Positions 26,264 through 35,064 of a DNA stretch of 64,000 nucleotides are shown here, piece by piece. Position 1 is the stretch's first letter, and each line of letters starts with the position of its first letter. A program made the position numbers and the translations under genes. The notes below the pieces were generated by a model. The model was not told the DNA's origin. It searched no databases and saw only the letters and a program-made list of their open reading frames with translations. This DNA comes from Desertivirga xinjiangensis. Lineage in GTDB: Bacteria; Bacteroidota; Bacteroidia; Sphingobacteriales; Sphingobacteriaceae. The stretch is from assembly GCF_024436435.1 (NCBI RefSeq), contig NZ_JAFMZP010000004.1:62001-126000 (forward strand), written 5' to 3'.

Positions 26264-27301
26264 GTGAAGAAGAAACTCTCAATCGTAGACATCGCCAAAC
26301 AATTGGAAATATCCACAACCACTGTGTCGTTTATTTTAAATGGTCGGGCAAAGGAGAAGAGGATAAGTGATGAATTGGTAGAGAGAGTTTTGAAGTTTGT
26401 AGAAGAAGTAGGGTACAAGCCCAACGTCCTTGCTCGTAGCCTCAGAACAGGGAAATCAAACATTATAGGTCTGCTTGTTGAGAATATAGCAAATCCTTTT
26501 TTTGCAAACATTGCCCGGCGAATTGAAGAGAATGCCTATAAAAACGGCTATAAAATTATTTACAGCAGCACAGAAAACGATACCGATAAAACCCGGGAAA
26601 TACTTCGGATATTTAGAGAGCGGCATGTGGATGGTTATATCATAGCCCCTCCTGAAGGGATAGAAGAAGAACTAACATCGCTCATTAAATCGGGCGCTCC
26701 TGTTGTCATGTTCGATCGTTTCCTGCATCAGGTCGCTGGTGCTGACTATGTGGGTATTGATGGTGCCAACAGCATCTATAATGGAATGAAGCACCTGGTG
26801 GATAGGGGATATCGTCATATAGCATTTGTTACTTTAGACTCTCTTCAATCACAGATGCAGGAGCGTTTACAAGGGTATGAAAGAGCTATTGGAGAGTTTG
26901 ATATTAACGAATATATCAAGGAAATTGCTTACAACCAGGCGGAGGAAAGTATTGTCAGGCATATTACATCATTCCTGAAAAGAAAGAAGGAACTGGATGC
27001 GGTTATTTTCGCAACGAATTACCTGGGTATAAGCGGGCTTAAGGCCATTAAGTCATTAGAGCTCCGTATACCGGATGATCTTGGAGTACTTGTATTTGAC
27101 GATCACGATCTGTTTGAACTGCATTCGCCCTCTATCACCAGTATCGGGCAGCCGCTTCAGGATATTTCAGAAAAAGTAATTGCTTTACTGCTCGAAAAGC
27201 TGAATAGTTCTCCTCACATAAGAGAACCGGAATATCTGACCCTAAGTACAGCATTGGTAATCAGAGATTCCACAATGGCAAAATCCGGCTCTAAGAGCTG
27301 A
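26264..27301 (+). CDS. LacI family transcriptional regulator
   Basis: A 345-residue LacI/GalR regulator beginning at GTG. The N-terminal helix-turn-helix (about 4-50) reads SIVDIAKQLEISTTTVSFIL with the hinge YKPNVLARSLRTGKSNIIG; the rest is a periplasmic-binding-protein-like sugar sensor (about 60-340, for example ENIANPFFANIARRIEENAY). The gene follows the transporter and kinase. The palindrome in the transporter promoter and the near-copy at 27350 are probable binding sites, so it likely controls the module and the vanished GH97 gene. Confidence 0.9.
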   Translation: MKKKLSIVDIAKQLEISTTTVSFILNGRAKEKRISDELVERVLKFVEEVGYKPNVLARSLRTGKSNIIGLLVENIANPFFANIARRIEENAYKNGYKIIYSSTENDTDKTREILRIFRERHVDGYIIAPPEGIEEELTSLIKSGAPVVMFDRFLHQVAGADYVGIDGANSIYNGMKHLVDRGYRHIAFVTLDSLQSQMQERLQGYERAIGEFDINEYIKEIAYNQAEESIVRHITSFLKRKKELDAVIFATNYLGISGLKAIKSLELRIPDDLGVLVFDDHDLFELHSPSITSIGQPLQDISEKVIALLLEKLNSSPHIREPEYLTLSTALVIRDSTMAKSGSKS

Positions 27302-27349
27302 TATAGATCGACATTAACCACTGCAATTAAATATCCAATTGTTTTTCGC

Positions 27350-27361
27350 TAAATCGTTTTA
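27350..27361. promoter_or_regulatory. Second LacI-family operator TAAATCGTTTTA
   Basis: It differs from the transporter operator at one base, and both are preceded by GC and followed by ATG. It lies five bases before a -7 box, compared with six in the transporter promoter. Confidence 0.6.
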
Positions 27362-27366
27362 ATGAC

Positions 27367-27374
27367 TAAATTTG
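27367..27374 (+). promoter_or_regulatory. -7 box before the GH97 remnant
   Basis: TAAATTTG matches TAnnTTTG perfectly. The -33 region is not a clear TTG at the ideal distance. Confidence 0.5.
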
Positions 27375-27497
27375 ATTTAGTGATCGCCAGCTATGTATTC
27401 GTGAAAACTAACCAGTTAAATAAAAAGGCAAAAGCTTGTAAGAAGTACTCGCGTATGGGATCCGGATATATATAAGCATTAAATATTTTTTAACGAT

Positions 27498-27811
27498 ATG
27501 CATTACAAACTCGCTCTGCTCACATTTATTTGGGCATCAGCTTCTGCGGTACAAGCTCCTTCCGTGTTCCCGCATTATACTAAAGAAAAGAAGATAGAAG
27601 GCGACAGGGATGAAAAAGTTGGTAGGAGAGAACATTTCATTGCGGACAATATAAGATGGTGGTTTGGAAAGATGGAATTAACGCTGACCTGAATGCGAAG
27701 GATTTCAAAATGGAAACACTTGAAGTAAATAAAAAGTCTGTTATAAAAGCAATTCTTAGTAAGGGCGGCGGATGGGTTGCTCATTTGCAAATGATAAGCG
27801 GGGCAAACTAA
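27498..27811 (+). pseudogene. Remnant of a GH97 alpha-glucosidase: signal peptide joined to the last 50 codons
   Basis: The first frame (27498-27692) starts MHYKLALLTFIWASASAVQA, a good signal peptide, and stops soon after. An overlapping frame from about 27653 to the TAA at 27809-27811 reads MVVWKDGINADLNAKDFK and SVIKAILSKGGGWVAHLQ, which is the C-terminal signature of GH97 (WKDGxNAD...GGGW). A complete GH97 has about 650-700 residues, so nearly the whole catalytic domain is gone and the ends are out of frame. It sits behind an operator of the sugar module. The GH97 assignment rests on this short tail. Confidence 0.55.
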
Positions 27812-27876
27812 TACTGTTCTAAATTCCACCTGCTGGCGGAGATGCTGATCGGCATTTCCGCTCCTTCCCTTTTCTT

Positions 27877-27905
27877 TTGTCCATTCCGGGAAAATCTTAT
27901 CTTTG
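27877..27905 (+). promoter_or_regulatory. Promoter of the ECF sigma factor gene
   Basis: TTG (27877-27879), 18 bases, then TATCTTTG (27898-27905), close to the housekeeping consensus; the leader would be about 60 bases. Confidence 0.65.
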
Positions 27906-27973
27906 AGGCTGTAATCCCGATTATAAACAGCCCTCATTTTATGAGTTTTATTAAGTTTCTTTAAATTGTATTG

Positions 27974-28558
27974 ATGGCGAGCAGAGAAGACACAGATGAT
28001 GAGATACTTTTACAGGACCTTAGAAAAGGAGACCGGTCTGCTTTTGAAACCATTTATTTGAAATACTGGGATCAGCTGTATTCTTCTGTATATAAAAGAG
28101 TTAAAAGCACGGAGGTGGCACAGGAGATCGTGCAAGATTTTTTTGTCTCTTTATGGGAAAAAAGAACTACGTTTTCTGTTCATACATCTTTCGAAGCTTA
28201 CATTTTTACGGCGGTGCGCTACCAGGTGTTAAATTACCTGCAGAAGGAAATAACAAGGAACAATTACCGGGCCGGTTTAGATGCTCACGAGGGCTACAGC
28301 AACAGTACACTTGATCAGGTTTATATCAATGAACTGAGAAAAGTGATTGAAAACGAAATCGGCCAGCTTCCGGAGAAATGCCAGCATGTCTTCCGGCTGA
28401 GCCGGCAAGAGCATTTATCAATCAAAGAAATAGCTGAACGTCTGGACATTTCTACAAAAACGGTGGAAAATCACCTCACCAAAGCTCTTAAAATATTAAG
28501 GATCAACCTCAGTGATTATATAGGTGCTGCTATATTGCTAGCGCTCCTGTTTGTGTAG
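27974..28558 (+). CDS. ECF sigma factor (Bacteroidota FecI-like)
   Basis: A 194-residue extracytoplasmic-function sigma factor; the ATG at 27974 is preferred to a TTG one codon earlier. Region 2 is seen as FETIYLKYWDQLYSSVYKRV and EIVQDFFVSLWEK, region 4 as LPEKCQHVFRLSRQEHLSIK with the helix-turn-helix IAERLDISTKTVENHLTKAL. It is followed by a FecR anti-sigma and a SusC with an STN domain, the classic transenvelope relay: ligand in SusC, signal to FecR, release of sigma. It should drive the first SusC/SusD operon, and its own gene has a housekeeping-type promoter. Confidence 0.92.
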   Translation: MASREDTDDEILLQDLRKGDRSAFETIYLKYWDQLYSSVYKRVKSTEVAQEIVQDFFVSLWEKRTTFSVHTSFEAYIFTAVRYQVLNYLQKEITRNNYRAGLDAHEGYSNSTLDQVYINELRKVIENEIGQLPEKCQHVFRLSRQEHLSIKEIAERLDISTKTVENHLTKALKILRINLSDYIGAAILLALLFV

Positions 28559-28677
28559 TATTCTTAGAATAGAAGGCAATCTAAAAAATAAAAATTTATT
28601 TTAAAACAGAGTAGGTGTTAGAGCGCGCTTAACTGACATGTATATATAAACCCAGATAGAAAACCTTTTTAAGCCTG

Positions 28678-29682
28678 ATGACCGGTAATAAAATTACAGC
28701 AGAATTCATACAAAAATACCTTAATGGTACCTGCACACTCGAAGAGAAGGCAAGGGTAATACTTTGGTATAATTCTTTTGATCAGCAAGAGGATATATTG
28801 GGGCAGCTTAGCCTTAAAGAGAGGGAACAACTTAAGCTCTCAATGCTCGATAACATCAACAGCCGCATTGATAGCATTTCGCCGGCGAAGGAAAATACAA
28901 CTTCAGTAAGAACCCTTACTTATTGGATAAGTGGAATAGCAGCTGCTTTATTAATGTTTCTCGGTATTACATTCTATCAGAACCAGGAAGCCCCTGTAAT
29001 TGCTAATCAAAATATAAAAGAGGCTAAAGTTCTCGTGCTTGAAAATCAAGGTACCACACTGTATAAACGGGAACTGGAAGATGGTACGGTGATCTGGTTA
29101 AACCCAGGTGCCAGAATTGAAGTTCCTGAGCATTTTGCTGCAAATAAGCGCGAGGTTTCTATGACAGGTAAAGTTTTCTTTGAGGTTTCTAAAAATCCGA
29201 AAAGACCATTTCTGATCTATGCAGGCGGTGTAACAACCAAAGTACTAGGTACAAGCTTCCTGATCAAAGCAGAGAAAGGCAAAGATACAGAAGTGGAGGT
29301 GCTTACCGGAAAAGTAGCTGTGGCAGTTTCTGATAAAGAAAATGATAAGGGGGTAATGTTATTGCCTGAACAAAGGGCAGTGTATTCTACTGAAGAACAA
29401 TCCTTAAAAAAAGATATAACTTCTGCACAGTCGGAAGTAAAGATTTGGAAAAGGCCCAGGCTGTCGTTTGAAAATACGCAGATCAGGGAAGTGCTGAGCG
29501 TGTTGGAAGACAATTTCGATATCACCATAAACAGTAATGCGAAGATCAATTCCTGTATTCTTAAGGCTGATTTTACAGATCAGAACCTTGCAGAGATACT
29601 GGAAATGCTTTGTAAATCTGTGGATGCCAGTTACCAGATAAACCAGGAAGTAGTAACAATTAATGGAAAGGGATGCAATTAA
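28678..29682 (+). CDS. FecR family anti-sigma factor
   Basis: A 334-residue inner membrane anti-sigma protein. The cytoplasmic N terminus (about 1-75, KYLNGTCTLEEKARVILWYN) would hold the sigma factor; one membrane helix follows (about 80-100, YWISGIAAALLMFLGITF); the FecR domain is periplasmic (about 120-220, LEDGTVIWLNPGARIEVP and GKVFFEVSKNPKRPFLIY), and the last 70 residues are the DUF4974 domain (SFENTQIREVLSVLEDNFDI) that meets the STN domain of the receptor. It fits between the sigma and SusC genes. Confidence 0.92.
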   Translation: MTGNKITAEFIQKYLNGTCTLEEKARVILWYNSFDQQEDILGQLSLKEREQLKLSMLDNINSRIDSISPAKENTTSVRTLTYWISGIAAALLMFLGITFYQNQEAPVIANQNIKEAKVLVLENQGTTLYKRELEDGTVIWLNPGARIEVPEHFAANKREVSMTGKVFFEVSKNPKRPFLIYAGGVTTKVLGTSFLIKAEKGKDTEVEVLTGKVAVAVSDKENDKGVMLLPEQRAVYSTEEQSLKKDITSAQSEVKIWKRPRLSFENTQIREVLSVLEDNFDITINSNAKINSCILKADFTDQNLAEILEMLCKSVDASYQINQEVVTINGKGCN

Positions 29683-29758
29683 TCAAGCCGATTTAAACCG
29701 ACGTAAATCAAACGATATGAAATAATAACGATTACAAAAACATCATATTTTCTTAAGA

Positions 29759-29792
29759 AAGACTAAGGGTGAGTAGTGGCTCCCTTAGTCTT
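29759..29792 (+). terminator. Hairpin between fecR and the first susC
   Basis: AAGACTAAGGG pairs exactly with CCCTTAGTCTT over 11 bases. A second small hairpin (ACCTTT/AAAGGT near 29812) and a T run follow. It likely separates regulator and target transcripts. Confidence 0.6.
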
Positions 29793-29876
29793 AAAAAACC
29801 TTGCTTAGAATACCTTTTTTAAAGGTACAGGCCTTTTTTTGTCTCAATTTTAACCAATAGAAACAATTCAAATATA

Positions 29877-32800
29877 ATGAAATGTAGTTTACAATCCTCT
29901 GATTTCAAAAAAATTATGATGATGACCTTTATGCAGATGGTAATGTTTGCAGTACTTACAGGTGTTTCTTTGGCCGCAAATGTTAAAGCTCAGGGCGTGC
30001 TTGACCGTACAGTTAACCTCTCCGTAGAGAATGTTAATCTGGATGAGGCGCTTCGCAAACTGGAAAGTTCTACTGATGTGAAGTTTATTTACAGCAAAGA
30101 CTTCGTGCGGCTGGATGAGAAAGTCTCTTTAAATGCTAAAGGGATTAAACTGGGTACGGTTTTAAAAAATCTGCTGCTCCCTCATGCTATTTCTTTTGAG
30201 CCTATCAGCGACCGGATCATATTAACACGATCAAAAAGAGAAGAGGAATCACCTGAAAACATCGTTCCTGCGGAAGAAACAAAGATCCAGGATATAGTTA
30301 TAACAGGTGTAGTTAAATCTACCTCCGGCGAAACCTTACCAGGTGTGAGCATCAGAGTTAAAAATAAACCAATTGCTACCTTGAGTGACATTGATGGAAA
30401 GTACACAATAAAAGTACCTTCGGCTAACGATGTTCTTGTCTTTTCTTACATCGGTTTTGTGACCCAGGAGAAATCTGCAGGAAGTAACAGGGTTCTGAAT
30501 ATCACTCTTGCCGACGATGCTCAAAACCTGAAGGAGGTAGTGGTTACCGTGGGGTACGGTACACAAAAAAAGTCTACGTTAACTGGCGCAATTAGCACTA
30601 TCAGTAGCAAAGAGATCCTTAAATCACCAAATGGAAACGTCACCAATAGTCTGATCGGCAGGGCTCCAGGAGTAGGAGCTGTTCAACGAAGCGGACAGCC
30701 TGGTTCCAATAGCGCTATTATTAATATCCGTGGGGTTGCTACTTACAATAATACAGGTGCCATTGTAATTGTTGATGGAGTAGAGCGGCCAGATTTTGGA
30801 GATATTGATCCTAACGAAATAGAGTCGATTAATATCCTAAAAGACGCATCGTCTACTGCGGTGTATGGTATCAGAGGAGCCAATGGGGTAATTGTAGTTA
30901 CCACTAAATCAGGTAAGGAAAGCAAGCCAAGGGTTAGTTATTCCGGAAACCTGAGCCTGCAATCGTATACCGGCATTCCAAAAGCGCTGGATGCCTATTC
31001 AAATGCTTATCTTATTAATGAGGCGAACAGGAACGATGGTCTGTCGCCTACCTGGACGGATGCAGCCTTGCAGAAATTTAAGGATGGTTCAGATCCGATT
31101 GGATACCCGAACGTGAACTGGTTTGATTATGTCACCCGTGATTTTTATTCCCAGACGCAGCACAACGTTAACGTTAGTGGCGGTACCAAAGTGATAAAAT
31201 ACTTTGCATCTGTAGGTTACCTTTTTGAAGACGGAATATTTAAGAACTTCGATTCTCCTTATAAGATAAAGTCTACACCTGACTATAACCGCTACAACTT
31301 CAGGTCGAACATTGATGTAAAGCTTAGTAAGAACCTTGATGTAGGTGTTAAGCTGGGAGGAAGGTTACAGAAACGATACCAGCCTTCTGGATTAAGATCA
31401 GGTTCAGGATCTTTCTCTTACGACAATGTGGAAGCGATGATCTCCCGTGTGTTACAGGTGCCGGCATTCGCTTATCCGGTAACTTTGCCTGATGGACGTA
31501 TAGCTCAGAACCCAAGTGTGGGAACCAATATCTGGAATCCTTTGGCAGTGATTACCCGTTGGGGAACACGTTATGACGACTTCAACAGCGTCCAAAGTAC
31601 CTTCAATATAAACTATAAACTGGATGCATTAACCAAAGGATTATCCTTTAAAACAGTATATGCATACGACTCTTATTTTGAAAGCACCACCAGGCGAAAC
31701 GCGAGCTGGGCTGCATATTCGATAGATCGTGAAACAAAGGAAGTAACCCTTACCGGAGATCGACCACGGGACGAACCATTAAGTGGTTTGGAAAACGTAT
31801 TTGGCGGAACCATACATTCTAACCTGCAAACCGGCTTTAACTACGACCGGAGCTTTGGCAAACACAGTTTAACAGGGTTGGCACTATTTACCCGCCAGCT
31901 GATCAATGTTCAGGGGGGCTCTGCTACGACAGCTCCACCGAAAGCATCGCAGGGCGTAGTTAGCCGCCTTACTTATAATTATGCCGGAAGATACTTTGCG
32001 GAATTCAATGCCGCTTATAACGGTTCAGAGAACTTTCCGTCAGGAATGAAGTATGGTTTCTTTCCTGCAGTTTCTGCCGGCTGGACCATCAGCAATGAGA
32101 GTTTTCTGAAAAACAGTGAATGGCTAAGCTACCTTAAGGTGAGAGGAAGTTATGGATTGGTAGGCAGCGATGATATCGGTCAGAGATTTTTATATCTCAC
32201 AAACTATTCCAGGGTTACCGGAAATTTAAACATCAGTACTCCTGCTTACTCGCGTCCCGGCAGAGTAGTGCAGTTTGGTGATCCCAACAGTATCAGGAAC
32301 CTTCCTGTGGTGTATCTGCCTGATAATGCCATTGGTAACCCGGTGATCACCTGGGAAACCGGTACCAAAAGGAACTTTGGTATAGAGAGTAAATTTTTCA
32401 GGGATGCGATCAGTTTGAACCTCGAGTTCTTTGATGAAACCCGGAAAGATATCCTCACTCCCAGACAATCCGGAATGCAAATTCTTGGACAAGGTTATCC
32501 TCCTTTGAATATTGGTGAAGTGTATAATAAAGGATTTGAGGCAGAGCTGGATCTGAATAAGCGTTCAGGCGACCTCAGTTATGGCTTGAACACCCAGGTG
32601 TCTTTCGCCCGCAACCGCATCATCAGCCGTGACGAACCTATTGGTCGTCCGGACTATCAGAAACAGGAAGGCAAGAGGGTTGGGCAGTTCTTTGGTTATC
32701 TCACGAACGGGTTTTACCAGTCGCAGGAGGATATAGACTCTTATGTTCCCAACGAGTTGGGCAACCCCATTCCGGGAGATCTGAAATATGTTGACTATAA

Positions 32801-33344
32801 CCGTGACGGAAGGATCAACAGCGACGACCGGGCTCCGATCGGATATTCACGTACTCCAGAATATATCTTCAGTTTCACTCCGCGGATGGCTTACAAGGGG
32901 GTGTCTCTTTCCCTTATGTTCCAGGGAGTTGCGAACGTTAGTTCTGATGTGATCTTATCCGAACAAAATAACGGTCAGCAGATGTATGAGTTTATGCTGA
33001 ACCGCTGGACTCCGGAGACTGCAGCTACGGCAACCTGGCCGGCTTTACACTCCAGGGGTAACCCGTATATCAGTTACCAGCTGAATGATTTTATCCTTCA
33101 GGATGCATCATACATCAAGCTTAGGAACGCGGAGCTCTCCTGGAGCCTTCCGGCAAGATGGCTGAGCCCGCTTAAGATATCATCCCTAAGGGTTTTCTTA
33201 ACAGGACAGAACCTCATCACATGGACGAAATTTAAAATGTACCTGGATCCGGAGAATATCAACCTGTCAAATACGGATTTCTCTAAACAGTCTATTTATC
33301 CAACATCACGTATCTACAACCTTGGTGTAAACCTTCAATTGTAA
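29877..33344 (+). CDS. SusC/RagA TonB-linked outer membrane protein with STN signalling domain
   Basis: A 1155-residue SusC-type importer. After the signal peptide (cleavage near KAQG) comes an STN domain (about 46-116, LSVENVNLDEALRKLESSTD) that contacts FecR, then a carboxypeptidase-like domain (about 135-215, GVVKSTSGETLPGVSIRVKN), a TonB box and plug (about 220-345, VVVTVGYGTQKKSTLTGAIS, GAPGV as RAPGVGAVQRSGQPG, ILKDASSTAVYGIRGANGV) and a barrel ending YPTSRIYNLGVNLQL. It pairs with the SusD four bases downstream. By the nearby xylanases, the cargo is probably xylo-oligosaccharide. Confidence 0.95.
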   Translation: MKCSLQSSDFKKIMMMTFMQMVMFAVLTGVSLAANVKAQGVLDRTVNLSVENVNLDEALRKLESSTDVKFIYSKDFVRLDEKVSLNAKGIKLGTVLKNLLLPHAISFEPISDRIILTRSKREEESPENIVPAEETKIQDIVITGVVKSTSGETLPGVSIRVKNKPIATLSDIDGKYTIKVPSANDVLVFSYIGFVTQEKSAGSNRVLNITLADDAQNLKEVVVTVGYGTQKKSTLTGAISTISSKEILKSPNGNVTNSLIGRAPGVGAVQRSGQPGSNSAIINIRGVATYNNTGAIVIVDGVERPDFGDIDPNEIESINILKDASSTAVYGIRGANGVIVVTTKSGKESKPRVSYSGNLSLQSYTGIPKALDAYSNAYLINEANRNDGLSPTWTDAALQKFKDGSDPIGYPNVNWFDYVTRDFYSQTQHNVNVSGGTKVIKYFASVGYLFEDGIFKNFDSPYKIKSTPDYNRYNFRSNIDVKLSKNLDVGVKLGGRLQKRYQPSGLRSGSGSFSYDNVEAMISRVLQVPAFAYPVTLPDGRIAQNPSVGTNIWNPLAVITRWGTRYDDFNSVQSTFNINYKLDALTKGLSFKTVYAYDSYFESTTRRNASWAAYSIDRETKEVTLTGDRPRDEPLSGLENVFGGTIHSNLQTGFNYDRSFGKHSLTGLALFTRQLINVQGGSATTAPPKASQGVVSRLTYNYAGRYFAEFNAAYNGSENFPSGMKYGFFPAVSAGWTISNESFLKNSEWLSYLKVRGSYGLVGSDDIGQRFLYLTNYSRVTGNLNISTPAYSRPGRVVQFGDPNSIRNLPVVYLPDNAIGNPVITWETGTKRNFGIESKFFRDAISLNLEFFDETRKDILTPRQSGMQILGQGYPPLNIGEVYNKGFEAELDLNKRSGDLSYGLNTQVSFARNRIISRDEPIGRPDYQKQEGKRVGQFFGYLTNGFYQSQEDIDSYVPNELGNPIPGDLKYVDYNRDGRINSDDRAPIGYSRTPEYIFSFTPRMAYKGVSLSLMFQGVANVSSDVILSEQNNGQQMYEFMLNRWTPETAATATWPALHSRGNPYISYQLNDFILQDASYIKLRNAELSWSLPARWLSPLKISSLRVFLTGQNLITWTKFKMYLDPENINLSNTDFSKQSIYPTSRIYNLGVNLQL

Positions 33345-33348
33345 TTCT

Positions 33349-35052
33349 ATGAAAAGATTAACATCTAATATATACGGTATAGCAGCGCTTTTTTTGCTGC
33401 TGGTATTGTCTTCATGTAAAAAGGATTTTCTTGACAGGACTCCCGGCGTGGATCTGGACGAAGAGAAGGTTTTCAGTGACGGAGCGCTTGCCGAACAATA
33501 TGCTGATAATGCGTATAATTTTTTGATCGACGAATATGCACGGTTCAATGCACATCGCGGAACAACATCCCAGGCATCTGACGAAGCAGTATCGGGAAAT
33601 ACGGATATTTCAGTGCGCACCTTAAATCAGGGCTTGTTTCATGATCATTATGAAAGAGGGGGAGCTTCTCTTAACGATATCGGTGATGTGTGGGAACGAG
33701 CTTATGGAGGAATCCGGATAACGAATACAGTGCTTGCCAGGATGAACACCATTCCATGGAGTAATGCTACCCAAACGCCGGCTTCAATAGAGGCGCAGAT
33801 GCGCTTTATCAGGGCATTTCTATACTTCGAACTGATCAAAAGATTTGGAGGCGTACCCATTGTAGATAAACCGGCCAGCATTTTCGATGACGTCGATATT
33901 CCCCGGAATACGTACCAGGAGTGCGTTGATTTCATTATTTCCGATCTTGACAAAGCTAGAGAATTGGGCATTCCGGAAGAGTACAATGCTTCTAACTACG
34001 GCAGGCCTACCGTGGGAGCTGTGCGTGCCCTTCGTTCGCGGGTACTGTTATATGCAGCCAGCCCTTTGAATAATCCCACAAATGATAAAACAAAGTGGAA
34101 ACTGGCAGCGGATGCGGCTGATTCGGTGATTAGCAGGAATAATTACAGTTTACAGCCATCATACAGCGATATCATGAATGTAGCTCAGTCCCCTGAATAT
34201 ATCATGATCAAAATTAGAGGTCCGCGTGCGATCGATGGTTTCCTGCTGGATTTTGTAATGTCGCCTGGTTCGGGCGGCGCACAGGGTTCAATGAACCCTA
34301 CTCAAAACCATGTGGATATGTATGAGATGAAAAATGGGTTGCCTATAACTGATCCGAATTCTGGATATGACCCGCAAAACCCTTATAAAGACCGGGATCC
34401 AAGGTTAGAATATAACATACTTTACAATGACGCTTCCTGGCAGGGAAGAAAGATGGGTATGTGGTCGCAGGGGACTGGTGAAACTAGAACGTACGGTGCG
34501 GACTTTAGACCAAACAACATCATTTACTCGGCTACCAGGTATTACTGCCGCAAAATGTGGCCGGAAGTCTATGTGAGAAACACGACTCAAAGAGCGCTCT
34601 TCAATTTTATCTTCTTCCGGTATGCAGAGATCCTGCTGAATTATGCTGAGGCCCTTAATGAGGCTTCGGATAATCCGGATGACCGCACACTTGCGATTGG
34701 CAAGGTCAATGAGATCAGAGCCAGGATCGACGTTAACATGCCTCCTCTTTCCGAAAACCTGAACCAGGATCAGTTACGCGAAGCCATCCGGCATGAAAGA
34801 GCGATAGAACTTGCCTTCGAAGACCACCGCTGGTACGATCTGATTCGCTGGAAAATCGCCAAAGAGGTAATCACTAAACCCATGAAAGGCATGGATGTGG
34901 TTAAAAATGCCGATGGAACATTCACTTATAACGTGGTGACGCTTCCTGTCAACTACCAGAAAAAGTTTGAGGATCACATGTACCTATACCCGATCCCGAG
35001 GAACGAAATATTTAAGAGCAAGGGTGTTTTAACGCAAAATCCTAATTGGTAA
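33349..35052 (+). CDS. RagB/SusD family surface lipoprotein, first copy
   Basis: A 567-residue SusD-type lipoprotein that forms the lid over the SusC pore. Lipobox LVLSSC gives Cys22 or so, followed by KKDFLDRTPG, a typical SusD start. TPR helices lie throughout (MRFIRAFLYFELIKRFGGVP; FRYAEILLNYAEALNEA) and the C-terminal region has the family motif IRHERAIELAFEDHRWYDLI with DHMYLYPIPRNEI near the end. It lies four bases after susC. Confidence 0.95.
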   Translation: MKRLTSNIYGIAALFLLLVLSSCKKDFLDRTPGVDLDEEKVFSDGALAEQYADNAYNFLIDEYARFNAHRGTTSQASDEAVSGNTDISVRTLNQGLFHDHYERGGASLNDIGDVWERAYGGIRITNTVLARMNTIPWSNATQTPASIEAQMRFIRAFLYFELIKRFGGVPIVDKPASIFDDVDIPRNTYQECVDFIISDLDKARELGIPEEYNASNYGRPTVGAVRALRSRVLLYAASPLNNPTNDKTKWKLAADAADSVISRNNYSLQPSYSDIMNVAQSPEYIMIKIRGPRAIDGFLLDFVMSPGSGGAQGSMNPTQNHVDMYEMKNGLPITDPNSGYDPQNPYKDRDPRLEYNILYNDASWQGRKMGMWSQGTGETRTYGADFRPNNIIYSATRYYCRKMWPEVYVRNTTQRALFNFIFFRYAEILLNYAEALNEASDNPDDRTLAIGKVNEIRARIDVNMPPLSENLNQDQLREAIRHERAIELAFEDHRWYDLIRWKIAKEVITKPMKGMDVVKNADGTFTYNVVTLPVNYQKKFEDHMYLYPIPRNEIFKSKGVLTQNPNW

Positions 35053-35064
35053 TTGACACAAATG

